Source: an uncultured Candidatus Melainabacteria bacterium (lineage in GTDB: Bacteria; Cyanobacteriota; Vampirovibrionia; Gastranaerophilales; Gastranaerophilaceae). Taken from it: a DNA stretch of 64,000 nucleotides. The position numbers were made by a program, and so were the translations under genes. Below are positions 43,758 through 52,061 of this stretch, in pieces (position 1 is the stretch's first letter; the number at the start of each line of letters is the position of its first letter). The DNA lies in assembly GCA_934757245.1 (NCBI GenBank), contig CAKVLH010000006.1:34216-98215 (forward strand). The letters run 5' to 3'. The notes below the pieces were generated by a model. It searched no databases. It was not told the origin of the DNA and worked only from the letters and a program-made list of their open reading frames with translations.

Positions 43758-44456
43758 ATGCAAATCAACGGCGGTGTAAGATTTTGCGAACAAGGCATGA
43801 AGGCTTCAATCAGAGCAATGCATGTTCAAAGCGAAATTTTAGGAATGATAAATGAAAATGTTGCAGGCTTCGATAAAGTCGGTTATCAAAGACGAGAACC
43901 TGTTGTTTCATCATTTACGGAATATATTGGTGTACATGGATTGTCTAGTACTGTTGATGACCAAGTTGGACGTATTATGGTTTCAAAAAATCCGCTTGAT
44001 ATCTCAATGGCAAACAAAGGTTACTTCCAAGTTCAGACTCCTGAAGGCGTGCAATTAACTAGAGATGGCAGATTTAAACTTGATAAATCAGGGAATTTGT
44101 TGAATCTTGAAGATAATCCTGTACTTTCAGATGCCGGCATGCCGATTAAACTTCCTGTCGTTCCAGATAATGCAGCACAAGTTGTTGTAAATACAAAAGG
44201 TAAAGTTAGTGTTTATGATAAAAATTCAAATCAACTTGTAGAAGCTGGGCATTTAGGAATTGTAGACGCGAATGGAATGGCAGTTCTTAATCCGGACGTA
44301 AAACAAGGTTACAATGAGTATTCGAACGTAACTATTCAAAACGAGTTTTTAGCAGTAAAACCTGTTGTAAGAAATTTTGAAGCTAATCGGCAAATTTTCT
44401 TACTGGAAAGTTCAAATTTACAAAAAGTCATAAGTCAATTAGGCTCAACATCATAG
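43758..44456 (+). CDS. flagellar rod protein, FlgF/FlgG-like
   Basis: 232 residues. The N-terminal helix has the rod/hook pattern (GMKASIRAMHVQSEILGMIN, then ENVAGFDKVGYQ). The middle includes PLDISMANKGYFQVQTPEGV and LTRDGRFKLDKSGNLLN, the FlgE/F/G core. The C-terminal helix FEANRQIFLLESSNLQKVIS packs in the axial core. Forms part of the distal or proximal rod. First gene of a four-gene rod cluster; the next begins ten bases after its stop. Whether it is FlgF or FlgG cannot be told from one copy. Confidence 0.88.
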   Translation: MQINGGVRFCEQGMKASIRAMHVQSEILGMINENVAGFDKVGYQRREPVVSSFTEYIGVHGLSSTVDDQVGRIMVSKNPLDISMANKGYFQVQTPEGVQLTRDGRFKLDKSGNLLNLEDNPVLSDAGMPIKLPVVPDNAAQVVVNTKGKVSVYDKNSNQLVEAGHLGIVDANGMAVLNPDVKQGYNEYSNVTIQNEFLAVKPVVRNFEANRQIFLLESSNLQKVISQLGSTS

Positions 44457-44466
44457 GAGGTAAGCT

Positions 44467-45180
44467 ATGTATAACATGCAAGCAGTAGTTAGAAAAAGTA
44501 TAAATAACGCGACAATGCAGTTTGAGAAGCTTGGTTATGTAGCAAATAACCTTGCAAACTACAATACCGCAGCTTACAAAACTTCTCGTTTTGAGCAAAT
44601 CTTGAGAGAAGACGGTTATATCGACGGCGCAATTCGGACTAATGCGCTTCAAGGTTCAATCAGAATTAGCAAAAACCCTTATGATATTGCAATTGAAGGT
44701 GAAGGCTATATTCCGGTTGTATCTGCAGATGGCGAAATTCAGTATACAAGAGATGGCGCACTTAAGCGTGGAGAAAACGGATACTTAATGACTGTTGATG
44801 ATTGGATGGTAGGCGACGGAATTAAAATCCCTGCCAATTCTTATAGATTTGAAGTTAAACCAAACGGTGATGTAATCAATTACGACAACGCAGGTTCTTT
44901 GCCGGAAAAAATAGGCACAATTCCAATCGTCCAATTTGATTGCCCTGAAGCTTTAGAGCAAGGTCATAACAACAAAATGGTTTATAATGACGAATCCGGT
45001 GCACCTAAGATTATTAAAGGAACTGAAAATATCAGACAGTATGCTACAGAGGTTTCAAACACAAATATTTACGACGAAATCAACGATTTGATGAGATTGA
45101 ACACATCAATGATTGCAAGTATGAATTTGATGAAAGTTGCTGACGATATGTACAACAAGGCAATTAATATTAGAGAATAG
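44467..45180 (+). CDS. flagellar rod protein, FlgG/FlgF-like (second copy)
   Basis: 237 residues. FEKLGYVANNLANYNTAAYK gives the ANN-x-AN-x-(N/D)T-x-(A/G)(Y/F)K signature of rod proteins; NPYDIAIEGEGYIPVVSADG and YTRDGALKRGENGYL form the core; the C-terminal NDLMRLNTSMIASMNLMKVAD is the axial helix. A better match to the signature than the gene before it. AGGAGG lies just upstream, overlapping the end of the previous gene. Confidence 0.9.
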   Translation: MYNMQAVVRKSINNATMQFEKLGYVANNLANYNTAAYKTSRFEQILREDGYIDGAIRTNALQGSIRISKNPYDIAIEGEGYIPVVSADGEIQYTRDGALKRGENGYLMTVDDWMVGDGIKIPANSYRFEVKPNGDVINYDNAGSLPEKIGTIPIVQFDCPEALEQGHNNKMVYNDESGAPKIIKGTENIRQYATEVSNTNIYDEINDLMRLNTSMIASMNLMKVADDMYNKAINIRE

Positions 45181-45189
45181 AGGTAAAAT

Positions 45190-45540
45190 ATGACATTTAC
45201 AGCTTTAGATTCTATGGGTAAAACTGGGTTAATGCTTGATTTGATTTCTCAAAGACAGCGAGCATTAGGTTCAAATGTTGCCAACGTTGATACCCCAGGT
45301 TATGTAAGACGTGATATAGATTTCTCGCAATATTTAGGTTCTATGAACAGCCCGCTTGAAACAAAGTTATCATCAGAACTTGGCCCATCAGGCGTAATAG
45401 AAGACCGACGTAAAAGCGAAATCGATATTGCGGAAGAGTTGACAGAAATGCAAAAGAATTCACTTTTGTACACAATGGCAACAAGAAGAATGTCCAATAT
45501 TATTACTGAGATGAAGACGGTGATTAATGTGGGTAAATAG
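45190..45540 (+). CDS. flgB: flagellar basal-body rod protein FlgB
   Basis: 116 residues. SQRQRALGSNVANVDTPGYV is the FlgB N-terminal signature, and the C-terminal LTEMQKNSLLYTMATRRMSN and ITEMKTVINVGK complete it. FlgB forms the proximal rod next to the export gate. AGAGGTAAAAT precedes the ATG. Normally followed directly by flgC; here a 164-base MITE-like element lies between. Confidence 0.95.
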   Translation: MTFTALDSMGKTGLMLDLISQRQRALGSNVANVDTPGYVRRDIDFSQYLGSMNSPLETKLSSELGPSGVIEDRRKSEIDIAEELTEMQKNSLLYTMATRRMSNIITEMKTVINVGK

Positions 45541-45548
45541 TTTAAGTA

Positions 45549-45712
45549 GTTGACAGTTGAAAGTGGACTACTAAGGGAATAAGGCAATAGGAGATTTTAG
45601 ATATATTTTCTTTTTAAATACGCTTAATAAACGCAATATAAAAATAAAAAATTTAATACCACTTATTCCCTCATTACCTTATTCCCCTATTCCCTTAATA
45701 ACAACTGTCAAC
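45549..45712. mobile_element. MITE-like element between flgB and flgC
   Basis: Bounded by GTTGACAGTTG (45549-45559) and CAACTGTCAAC (45702-45712). Inside each end lies a related block TAAGGGAATA...GGAATA / its complement, and the left end continues AAAGTGGA as in the 36767 element. No coding capacity. It may reduce flgC expression or carry a promoter. Confidence 0.65.
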
Positions 45713-45754
45713 TCATTCACTTATCGAGTTAAAAGAAGAAGAAAGAAGGCAAAT

Positions 45755-46198
45755 ATGAGCATAATGGAATCAATAAATATCGGTTCAAACGCATTAAAAG
45801 CACATGGTTTGAGACTAGATATACACGCAAAAAACATTGCAAACGTAGATACTCCAAACTATGTTAGACGTATTCCTGTATTAAATGCTTCTGAAGATAT
45901 ATCTTTTCATGGTTTGATGAACACGATGAAGGAAGATGTTTTCGGTTCAGGAACTTTGCCTTACTTGCAGGGCGGTGTTGTCTTTAACGGTTGCGTGGAA
46001 GACCCGACTGTCGGAGAAAGAATTTACTCCCCTGGTCATCCGGATGCGGATGCAAACGGTTATATTAGAGCTTCTAATGTAAACGCTATGGTTGATATGG
46101 CGGACGCAATAATGGCTCAAAGAGCTTATGAAGCCAACTTAGCGTTAGTAAACATTTCTAAATCAATGGCTGCAAAAGCAGTTGAAATCGGCAGATAA
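45755..46198 (+). CDS. flgC: flagellar basal-body rod protein FlgC
   Basis: 147 residues. LRLDIHAKNIANVDTPNYVR is the signature; GHPDADANGYIRASNVNAMV and the C-terminal YEANLALVNISKSMAAKAVE are typical of FlgC. Rod subunit beside FlgB. Its last 24 bases occur twice more downstream (48571, 50907), flanking two copies of an unrelated gene on the other strand. Confidence 0.95.
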   Translation: MSIMESINIGSNALKAHGLRLDIHAKNIANVDTPNYVRRIPVLNASEDISFHGLMNTMKEDVFGSGTLPYLQGGVVFNGCVEDPTVGERIYSPGHPDADANGYIRASNVNAMVDMADAIMAQRAYEANLALVNISKSMAAKAVEIGR

Positions 46199-46205
46199 GA
46201 TATTT

Positions 46206-48527
46206 TTATTTAATTCTATACCAGTCATCAGTAAATTTTTCATTATTAGAAGAAACGTAATCTTTTGTGAAAAAGTCTATATAGAATGGGAATTCGTCAT
46301 TAGTGCCGATTAATTTCAATGTTTTATTTTCTAATGCAAAATTCTCTAAATTAACTTTATGTCTGTTTGGACCTGCATAAATAGGCATATCAGGTTTTCC
46401 GATTTCAGCTGTAAGCTTTTCAGCGTATTCAAAAATCATATCTCTAATTTCATCATTGTATTGATATTTGTTTTGGAGTTCAATATTGTCTAATAATAGA
46501 GAAGGTTTTCCGTCTATATCAGCAATATAGCACATAGTATTGCCAACAGGTTCTTTGCCGTCCAAGATTTCAATTGCTGATACCATTTTGCTCATAATAT
46601 AATTAGGTGCGCTCCATTGGTTGCATCCGGAACCGACTGCAGTACAGCAGGATGAATAATTTCCTAGAAATAGCGAATACTCAATATTATTCATATCAAC
46701 TTTTCTGACTGTAATATCATTTAATTTATCATCAGATGCTTGATTTGCTAATCTTAGCTCCGCACTACGCAAATCCATAAGGTGATTTGTGATTTCTCTT
46801 ATTGATCGTTCTTCACTATAATTGCTATTCGGAGCAGTCCAAAAAGAATTTCTACCCATGTATTTATAAATAGTTTTAAATAATAAAGACAAGTCTCCAA
46901 ATTTTACAGGTTCGCCGTCTTTAAGCAATTTTGAAATTGTTGTTTTTCCGTTCACAAAACCGTCTTTATCATAATTTGCGACTTGCACTTCTTTTAATGT
47001 ATAACCATTCTTAGACAATTCCGCAAAAAATTTGTCGTATTCATCTTTTGGAATGTTATTCCAAAATTCACTTGTTAAATCTTTTTCTATATTTTTGATT
47101 ACAAATTGTTTTCTTTCATTAGCGTTTAGGACGACATTTTTTTGTATTTTTGATTCAGGATTAAATTTTGTCCACTTATCATAATTAATACCAAAATCCT
47201 CAAATTGTTTTTTAGTAGCAATATTCATCGGCATCTTATCAAATATTTCTGCTGGATCATCAAGAGTATTATTTAGCATATATAAAATACACTCAAAATT
47301 ATTTCTAAAATCTTCATCTGCTTCATACATTTTTCTTAGATATTTGCTATTAATAAAATTGATACATCTACAAGTATACCCGTTTCTATCCTTTCTAATA
47401 AAATTATTTATGAAACGATCGAATTTCTCTTTTCTATTTGTTGGATTAGCTTGGCAGTCTTTTAATATTGCTTTTAAACAATAGATATTATTTTCTTGTA
47501 GCCCTTTATATATATCAGCTAAATCAATTTTATCGTTGTAATCTTTAAACGAATTTGCTACTAAATTTTTGTTTTCATTTGTATATGCATTAATATCTTT
47601 TATAAGTTTTTCTTTATTTTGTGTTGTCTGGAACTGGCTTTTTAATTTTTTTATTTTAGCTTCATTTTTTAAATATTTTTTACTTTCTCTGGGATTAGTC
47701 AGTTCCAATAAATCTTCAAATTGTGGTATATCTGTGTTTATTTCACCTAATTTGAATATGAGCTTCATAACAGCATCATATTTCTTTTCAAAGGAAGCTA
47801 GAAAACTTTTTTCGCCAAGGATTTTAACAGTTTTTAATACAGACTTAGGATCGTTATAAAATAATTCATCCATATCGTAAGAAGAAATATGCTCAAACGA
47901 TTCAGGAATTACTATTGTAGAAGAAAGCATTTCACGTTTTTCTTCGCTCTTTTGTCTTAATTCAATAAGCTTTTTGCACTCTTTTGTATTTGCAACTTGA
48001 TTCCAAAGCCACCAGCAGTAGTCTTTCGAACATCCCATTTTGGCTAGTTCTCTCACTTTTCTAATATGAGTGTCAAAATCTTTTTGGGACTCAAAATGTT
48101 TTTGGGATTCAAAATGTTTTTGGGATTCAAAATGTTTTTGGGATTCAAAATTGTTGTCATCTATATAGATGATATCTCCAAGACAAAAGCCGTCTTTTGC
48201 CAGATTTATAAACTCATTTATCATACCTCTGTAATATTTATTTTGACCAACATTGTCTTTTATTTGTTCAGTTGTACGCAAAACTGTATCGATTACGTTT
48301 TCCATAGTAGAATAGTAGTTTTTAACATTTTTCTTCACAAGTTCAGTCGCCTCTTCTTTTGAAAGTAGAGTTACGTCATTTTTTAAGCCTTTGTATAATC
48401 CGATCATCCCTCTAAAATCTACATTTGAAGTTGATAATGCCGATTGAGGTTGTGTAACATAGAAAGATTTTTTCTTTCTGTTATTTATATAATTTGTTGT
48501 TTGAAATTGGATTGGTAAAATGTTCAT
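46206..48527 (-). CDS. large uncharacterised protein, tandem paralogue 1 (C-terminal GNAT-like domain)
   Basis: 773 residues, not a named family. The N-terminus MNILPIQFQTTNYINN is followed by a DFRGM motif. The middle is helical with an expanded run of HFESQK. The C-terminal quarter holds YSLFLGNYSSCCTAVGSGCN (adjacent cysteines), NTMCYIADIDGKPSLLLDNI and DMIFEYAEKLTAEIGKPDMP followed by IYAGPNRHK, which resembles a GNAT acyltransferase core. It is about 70% identical by eye to the next gene. Lacks a classical signal peptide. Might be a secreted or surface effector, but that is a guess. Confidence 0.75.
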   Translation of the reverse strand: MNILPIQFQTTNYINNRKKKSFYVTQPQSALSTSNVDFRGMIGLYKGLKNDVTLLSKEEATELVKKNVKNYYSTMENVIDTVLRTTEQIKDNVGQNKYYRGMINEFINLAKDGFCLGDIIYIDDNNFESQKHFESQKHFESQKHFESQKDFDTHIRKVRELAKMGCSKDYCWWLWNQVANTKECKKLIELRQKSEEKREMLSSTIVIPESFEHISSYDMDELFYNDPKSVLKTVKILGEKSFLASFEKKYDAVMKLIFKLGEINTDIPQFEDLLELTNPRESKKYLKNEAKIKKLKSQFQTTQNKEKLIKDINAYTNENKNLVANSFKDYNDKIDLADIYKGLQENNIYCLKAILKDCQANPTNRKEKFDRFINNFIRKDRNGYTCRCINFINSKYLRKMYEADEDFRNNFECILYMLNNTLDDPAEIFDKMPMNIATKKQFEDFGINYDKWTKFNPESKIQKNVVLNANERKQFVIKNIEKDLTSEFWNNIPKDEYDKFFAELSKNGYTLKEVQVANYDKDGFVNGKTTISKLLKDGEPVKFGDLSLLFKTIYKYMGRNSFWTAPNSNYSEERSIREITNHLMDLRSAELRLANQASDDKLNDITVRKVDMNNIEYSLFLGNYSSCCTAVGSGCNQWSAPNYIMSKMVSAIEILDGKEPVGNTMCYIADIDGKPSLLLDNIELQNKYQYNDEIRDMIFEYAEKLTAEIGKPDMPIYAGPNRHKVNLENFALENKTLKLIGTNDEFPFYIDFFTKDYVSSNNEKFTDDWYRIK
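48080..48151. repeat. 18-base tandem repeat, four units, in paralogue 1
   Basis: The unit GTTTTTGGGATTCAAAAT occurs four times head to tail (first unit with C at positions 1 and 11), encoding HFESQK on the minus strand. Paralogue 2 has a single unit, which explains most of the length difference. Confidence 0.9.
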
Positions 48528-48570
48528 ATTTATTTAAAATCTGTAAAAATATTTTTTGCTATCAAAATTC

Positions 48571-48594
48571 AAAGCAGTTGAAATCGGCAGATAA
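48571..48594 (+). repeat. copy of the flgC 3' end between the two paralogues
   Basis: 24 bases identical to 46175-46198 (AAAGCAGTTGAAATCGGCAG then ATAA). The identity continues over the following ~20 bases into the 3' end of the paralogue on the other strand. Confidence 0.85.
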
Positions 48595-48601
48595 GATATT
48601 T

Positions 48602-50863
48602 TTATTTAATTCTATACAAGTCGCCAATAAAATCTTCATTATTAGAAGAATCGTAACCTCTTGTTGCAAAGTCTATGTAGAATGGAATTCTATCATTAGC
48701 GCCGATTAATTTCAATGCTTTATTTTCTAATGCAAAATTCTCTAAATTAACTTTATGTCTGTTTGGACCTGCATAAATAGGCATATCAGGTTTTCCGATT
48801 TCAGCTGTAAGCTTTTCAGCGTATTCAAAAATCATATCTCTAATTTCATCATTGTATTGATATTTGTTTTGGAGTTCAATATTGTCTAATAATAGAGAAG
48901 GTTTTCCGTCTATATCAGCAATATAGCACATAGTATTGCCAACAGGTTCTTTGCCGTCCAAGATTTCAATTGCTGATACCATTTTGGTCATAATGTAATT
49001 AGGCGCGCTCCATTGATTGCATCCCGAACCGACTGCAGTACAGCAGGACGCATAATTACCTAGAAATAGCGAATACTCAATATTATTCATATCAGCTTTT
49101 CTGACTGTAATATCACTTAATTTATCATTAGATGTTTGACTTGCTAATTTCAGTTCTGCGCTACGCAAATCTATAAGGTGATTTATAATTTCTCTTTTTG
49201 ATTGTTCTATATTAAGATTTTTATTTGGAGTTTTCCAGAAAGAATTTGCACTCAAGTATTTATGCATAGTTTTAAATAATAAAGACAAGTCTTCAATTTT
49301 TACGGGTTTGTCGTTTTTATACAATTTTGAAATTGTTGTTGTACCATCTGTATAACCGTCAATATCATAATTTGCGACTTGCACTTCTTTTAATGCGTAT
49401 CCATTTTTAGACAGTTCCGCAAAAAAATTGTCGTGTTCATCTTTTGGAATGTTATTCCAAAATTCACTTGTTAAATCTTCTTCTATATTTTTGATTACAA
49501 ATTGTTTTTTATCGTTAGCGCTTAAGTCAACACTTTTTTGTATTTTTGATTCAGGATTAAATTTTGTCCACTTATCATAATTAATACCCAAATCTTCAAA
49601 TTGCTTTTTAGTAACAATATTTATCAACATCTTATCAAATGCTTCTGCCGGTTTATCAGGAATACGATTTAGTAGATATAAAATATACTCAAAATTATTT
49701 TTAAAATATTCATCTGCTTCAAGCATTTTTCTTAGATATTTGTTATTAAGAAAATTAATACTTTTGCAAACTTTTCCTTCCTTATCAGTTCTAATAACAG
49801 CATTTATAGCTTGATTAAGTTCTTGCTGTTCACTTGTGGGATTGTCTTGACAGTTTTTAAGTAATAAATTCAAGTGAAAAATACTATTGTCTTGTAACTT
49901 TAGATATATTTGAGCTAAATCAATTTTATCATTATGATTTTTAAACGAGTTTGCTACTAAGTTTTTGTTTGCATCTGTATATGCATTAATATCTTTTATT
50001 AGTTTTTCTTTATTTTGTGTTGTCTGGAACTGGCTTTTTAATTTTTTTATTTTAGCTTCATTTTTTAAGTATTTTTTACTTTCTCTTGGATTAGTCAGTT
50101 CCAATAAACCTTCAAATTGTGGTATATCTGTATTTATTTCACCAAGCATTGATACAAGATGACAAACTCCGTCATACTTTCTTTCAAAAGAAGCAAACAA
50201 GCTCTTTTCCCCAAGAACTTTAGCAGTTTTTAGCATATCACGAGAATAGCTAAAAAATAATTCATCCATAGTACTCGAATCAACATCGCCATAAGGATCT
50301 CCAGTAGCTCCCACAGAGGAAAGGATGCTACGTCTTTCTTCACCATTTTGCCTTAATTCTACAAGTTTTTGAATTTGTTTCTCATCTCCAATTGCATTCC
50401 AAACTACGCCAGCCCAATATTTTGGACAACCGATTTTGGCTAGTTCTCTCACTTTTCTAACATAAGTGTCGAAATCTTTTTGGGATTCAAAATGCTTATC
50501 GTCTATATAGAATATTGCACCTAAATCAAAATCTTCATTTGCCAGATTTATAAGCTTGTTTATCATACCTCTGTAATATTTATTTTGACCAACATTGTCT
50601 TTTATTTGTTCAGTTATACGCAAAACCGTACTTACTACTTTATCAATATAATCGCTTTTCACACTTTTCTTCACAAGTTCAGTTGCTTCTTCTTTCGAAA
50701 GTAGCGTTACGTCATTTTTTAAGCCTTTGTATAATCCGATCATCCCTCTAAAATCTACATTTGAAGCTGATAATGTAGATTGAGGTTGTGTAACATAGAA
50801 AGGTTTTTTGTTTCTATTATTTGTATAATTTGTTGTTTGAAATTGGATTGGTAAAATTTTCAT
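48602..50863 (-). CDS. large uncharacterised protein, tandem paralogue 2 (C-terminal GNAT-like domain)
   Basis: 753 residues, same architecture as paralogue 1: N-terminal MKILPIQFQTTNYTNN and DFRGM, helical middle with one HFESQK unit, C-terminal YSLFLGNYASCCTAVGSGCN and NTMCYIADIDGKPSLLLDNI. The C-terminal 150 residues are almost unchanged, while the 130-400 region has diverged, so the acyltransferase-like end is under stronger constraint. Upstream bases up to the flgC-like repeat are also duplicated, so the whole transcription unit was copied. Confidence 0.75.
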   Translation of the reverse strand: MKILPIQFQTTNYTNNRNKKPFYVTQPQSTLSASNVDFRGMIGLYKGLKNDVTLLSKEEATELVKKSVKSDYIDKVVSTVLRITEQIKDNVGQNKYYRGMINKLINLANEDFDLGAIFYIDDKHFESQKDFDTYVRKVRELAKIGCPKYWAGVVWNAIGDEKQIQKLVELRQNGEERRSILSSVGATGDPYGDVDSSTMDELFFSYSRDMLKTAKVLGEKSLFASFERKYDGVCHLVSMLGEINTDIPQFEGLLELTNPRESKKYLKNEAKIKKLKSQFQTTQNKEKLIKDINAYTDANKNLVANSFKNHNDKIDLAQIYLKLQDNSIFHLNLLLKNCQDNPTSEQQELNQAINAVIRTDKEGKVCKSINFLNNKYLRKMLEADEYFKNNFEYILYLLNRIPDKPAEAFDKMLINIVTKKQFEDLGINYDKWTKFNPESKIQKSVDLSANDKKQFVIKNIEEDLTSEFWNNIPKDEHDNFFAELSKNGYALKEVQVANYDIDGYTDGTTTISKLYKNDKPVKIEDLSLLFKTMHKYLSANSFWKTPNKNLNIEQSKREIINHLIDLRSAELKLASQTSNDKLSDITVRKADMNNIEYSLFLGNYASCCTAVGSGCNQWSAPNYIMTKMVSAIEILDGKEPVGNTMCYIADIDGKPSLLLDNIELQNKYQYNDEIRDMIFEYAEKLTAEIGKPDMPIYAGPNRHKVNLENFALENKALKLIGANDRIPFYIDFATRGYDSSNNEDFIGDLYRIK

Positions 50864-50906
50864 ACTAATTTAAAACCCGTAAAAATATTTTTTGCTAGTA
50901 AAACTT

Positions 50907-50930
50907 AAAGTAGTTGAAATCGGCAGATAA
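50907..50930 (+). repeat. third copy of the flgC 3' end
   Basis: Matches 46175-46198 in 23 of 24 bases (AAAGTAG for AAAGCAG). After it the sequence is unique and leads to the 50950 gene, probably the original neighbour of flgC. Confidence 0.8.
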
Positions 50931-50949
50931 TAATATATAATAAAGTTAT

Positions 50950-52059
50950 ATGGACGGATTCAGCGTTGGAAAAATTTTGGCAGGATTGAGAAACCCCGAA
51001 ATATATTTGAAAAAACTTAAGCAGCAAAATGAAATTGGTGCGAATACAGGCTTTAATGCATCTCTTTCTCAACCAAAACCAAATGTAACTCCGAATTTAC
51101 AACCGACGCTTGGACTCATGCAACAATTACAAATGAATCAAATTGCGAGCATGGATAGGTCTGTTTATATAAAAAATTTACTTGGGCTTCCGCAAACGTT
51201 AGGTGAAATTTTGCTTGCGGTACAAGATAAGAATCGCCCGATTAATACGATTAATACAAATACGCTTTTATTAAACGACTTAAATGAAGAGCTTTTAAAA
51301 AATCAAAAAATGATTTCTCAGCTTTTTGATGATACGTCTGAAATTACTCCAAATGCTAATTTGCAAAATATTCAAACACAAATAGCTTCAACACAAAAAG
51401 ATGCTGTAATGTTGTTTTTTAGCGGAATGATACACATGCCGGCGATTTCGGAATTAATCCTAAAAAACAGTAAACAAGCTGTTGCAAGTCTTATTATAGC
51501 TATGGCATCCGCTTCAAAAGGCGGAATGTCAAATGAGCAAATTACAGAAACTTTGAGTATAATAAATTCTTGCGTTTCTATGGCAAGTTCCGATAACCCG
51601 ACTCAAACGCTTAAAAGTCTGATGTTGCTTTATCTACCTTGGCTTCCTTTAAACGAAGGGGTTGGATTTGATTTAGAAGTTAATCCGCCGGATGGAGAAA
51701 ACGATTCAAATGATTCCAAATTGACTGTTCTTATTCAGACAAAGAACTACGGCAACGTTAAAGGCGTGTTTACCTTGACAACTTCAAATTCGGTGGATAT
51801 TTATATTTTGTGTTCAGATGAATTTCCCAAAAAGACTTTGCAAAAAAGCCTTATGGAAGAAAGCTCTGCACATGCAATGAATACAACGATTGATATAGAA
51901 GCTGTCGAACCTAAGAAAAAAGAAGTTTTAGAAAATCAAGAAGCAAAAGTGAATTTGTCTGCAACAAATGAAATGAATCCGTACTTGCTTCTTATGGCGC
52001 ACGCGTTTATTAGAAATACGATTTTTATTGATTCTAACGGGGTAAAGGAAGATGAGTAG
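50950..52059 (+). CDS. hypothetical protein, possibly flagellum-associated
   Basis: 369 residues, no signal peptide. Start MDGFSVGKILAGLRNPEIYL; a Gln/Asn-rich helical first half (QPTLGLMQQLQMNQIASMD); and a C-terminal domain with MLLYLPWLPLNEG, LTVLIQTKNYGNVKGVFTLT and VDIYILCSDEFPKKTL. A hydrophobic strand followed by 'nlG.v...l' is reminiscent of the FliK hook-length C-terminal domain, but the match is weak. It would directly follow flgC if the paralogues were removed. A few bases separate it from the convergent downstream gene. Confidence 0.65.
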   Translation: MDGFSVGKILAGLRNPEIYLKKLKQQNEIGANTGFNASLSQPKPNVTPNLQPTLGLMQQLQMNQIASMDRSVYIKNLLGLPQTLGEILLAVQDKNRPINTINTNTLLLNDLNEELLKNQKMISQLFDDTSEITPNANLQNIQTQIASTQKDAVMLFFSGMIHMPAISELILKNSKQAVASLIIAMASASKGGMSNEQITETLSIINSCVSMASSDNPTQTLKSLMLLYLPWLPLNEGVGFDLEVNPPDGENDSNDSKLTVLIQTKNYGNVKGVFTLTTSNSVDIYILCSDEFPKKTLQKSLMEESSAHAMNTTIDIEAVEPKKKEVLENQEAKVNLSATNEMNPYLLLMAHAFIRNTIFIDSNGVKEDE

Positions 52060-52061
52060 AA

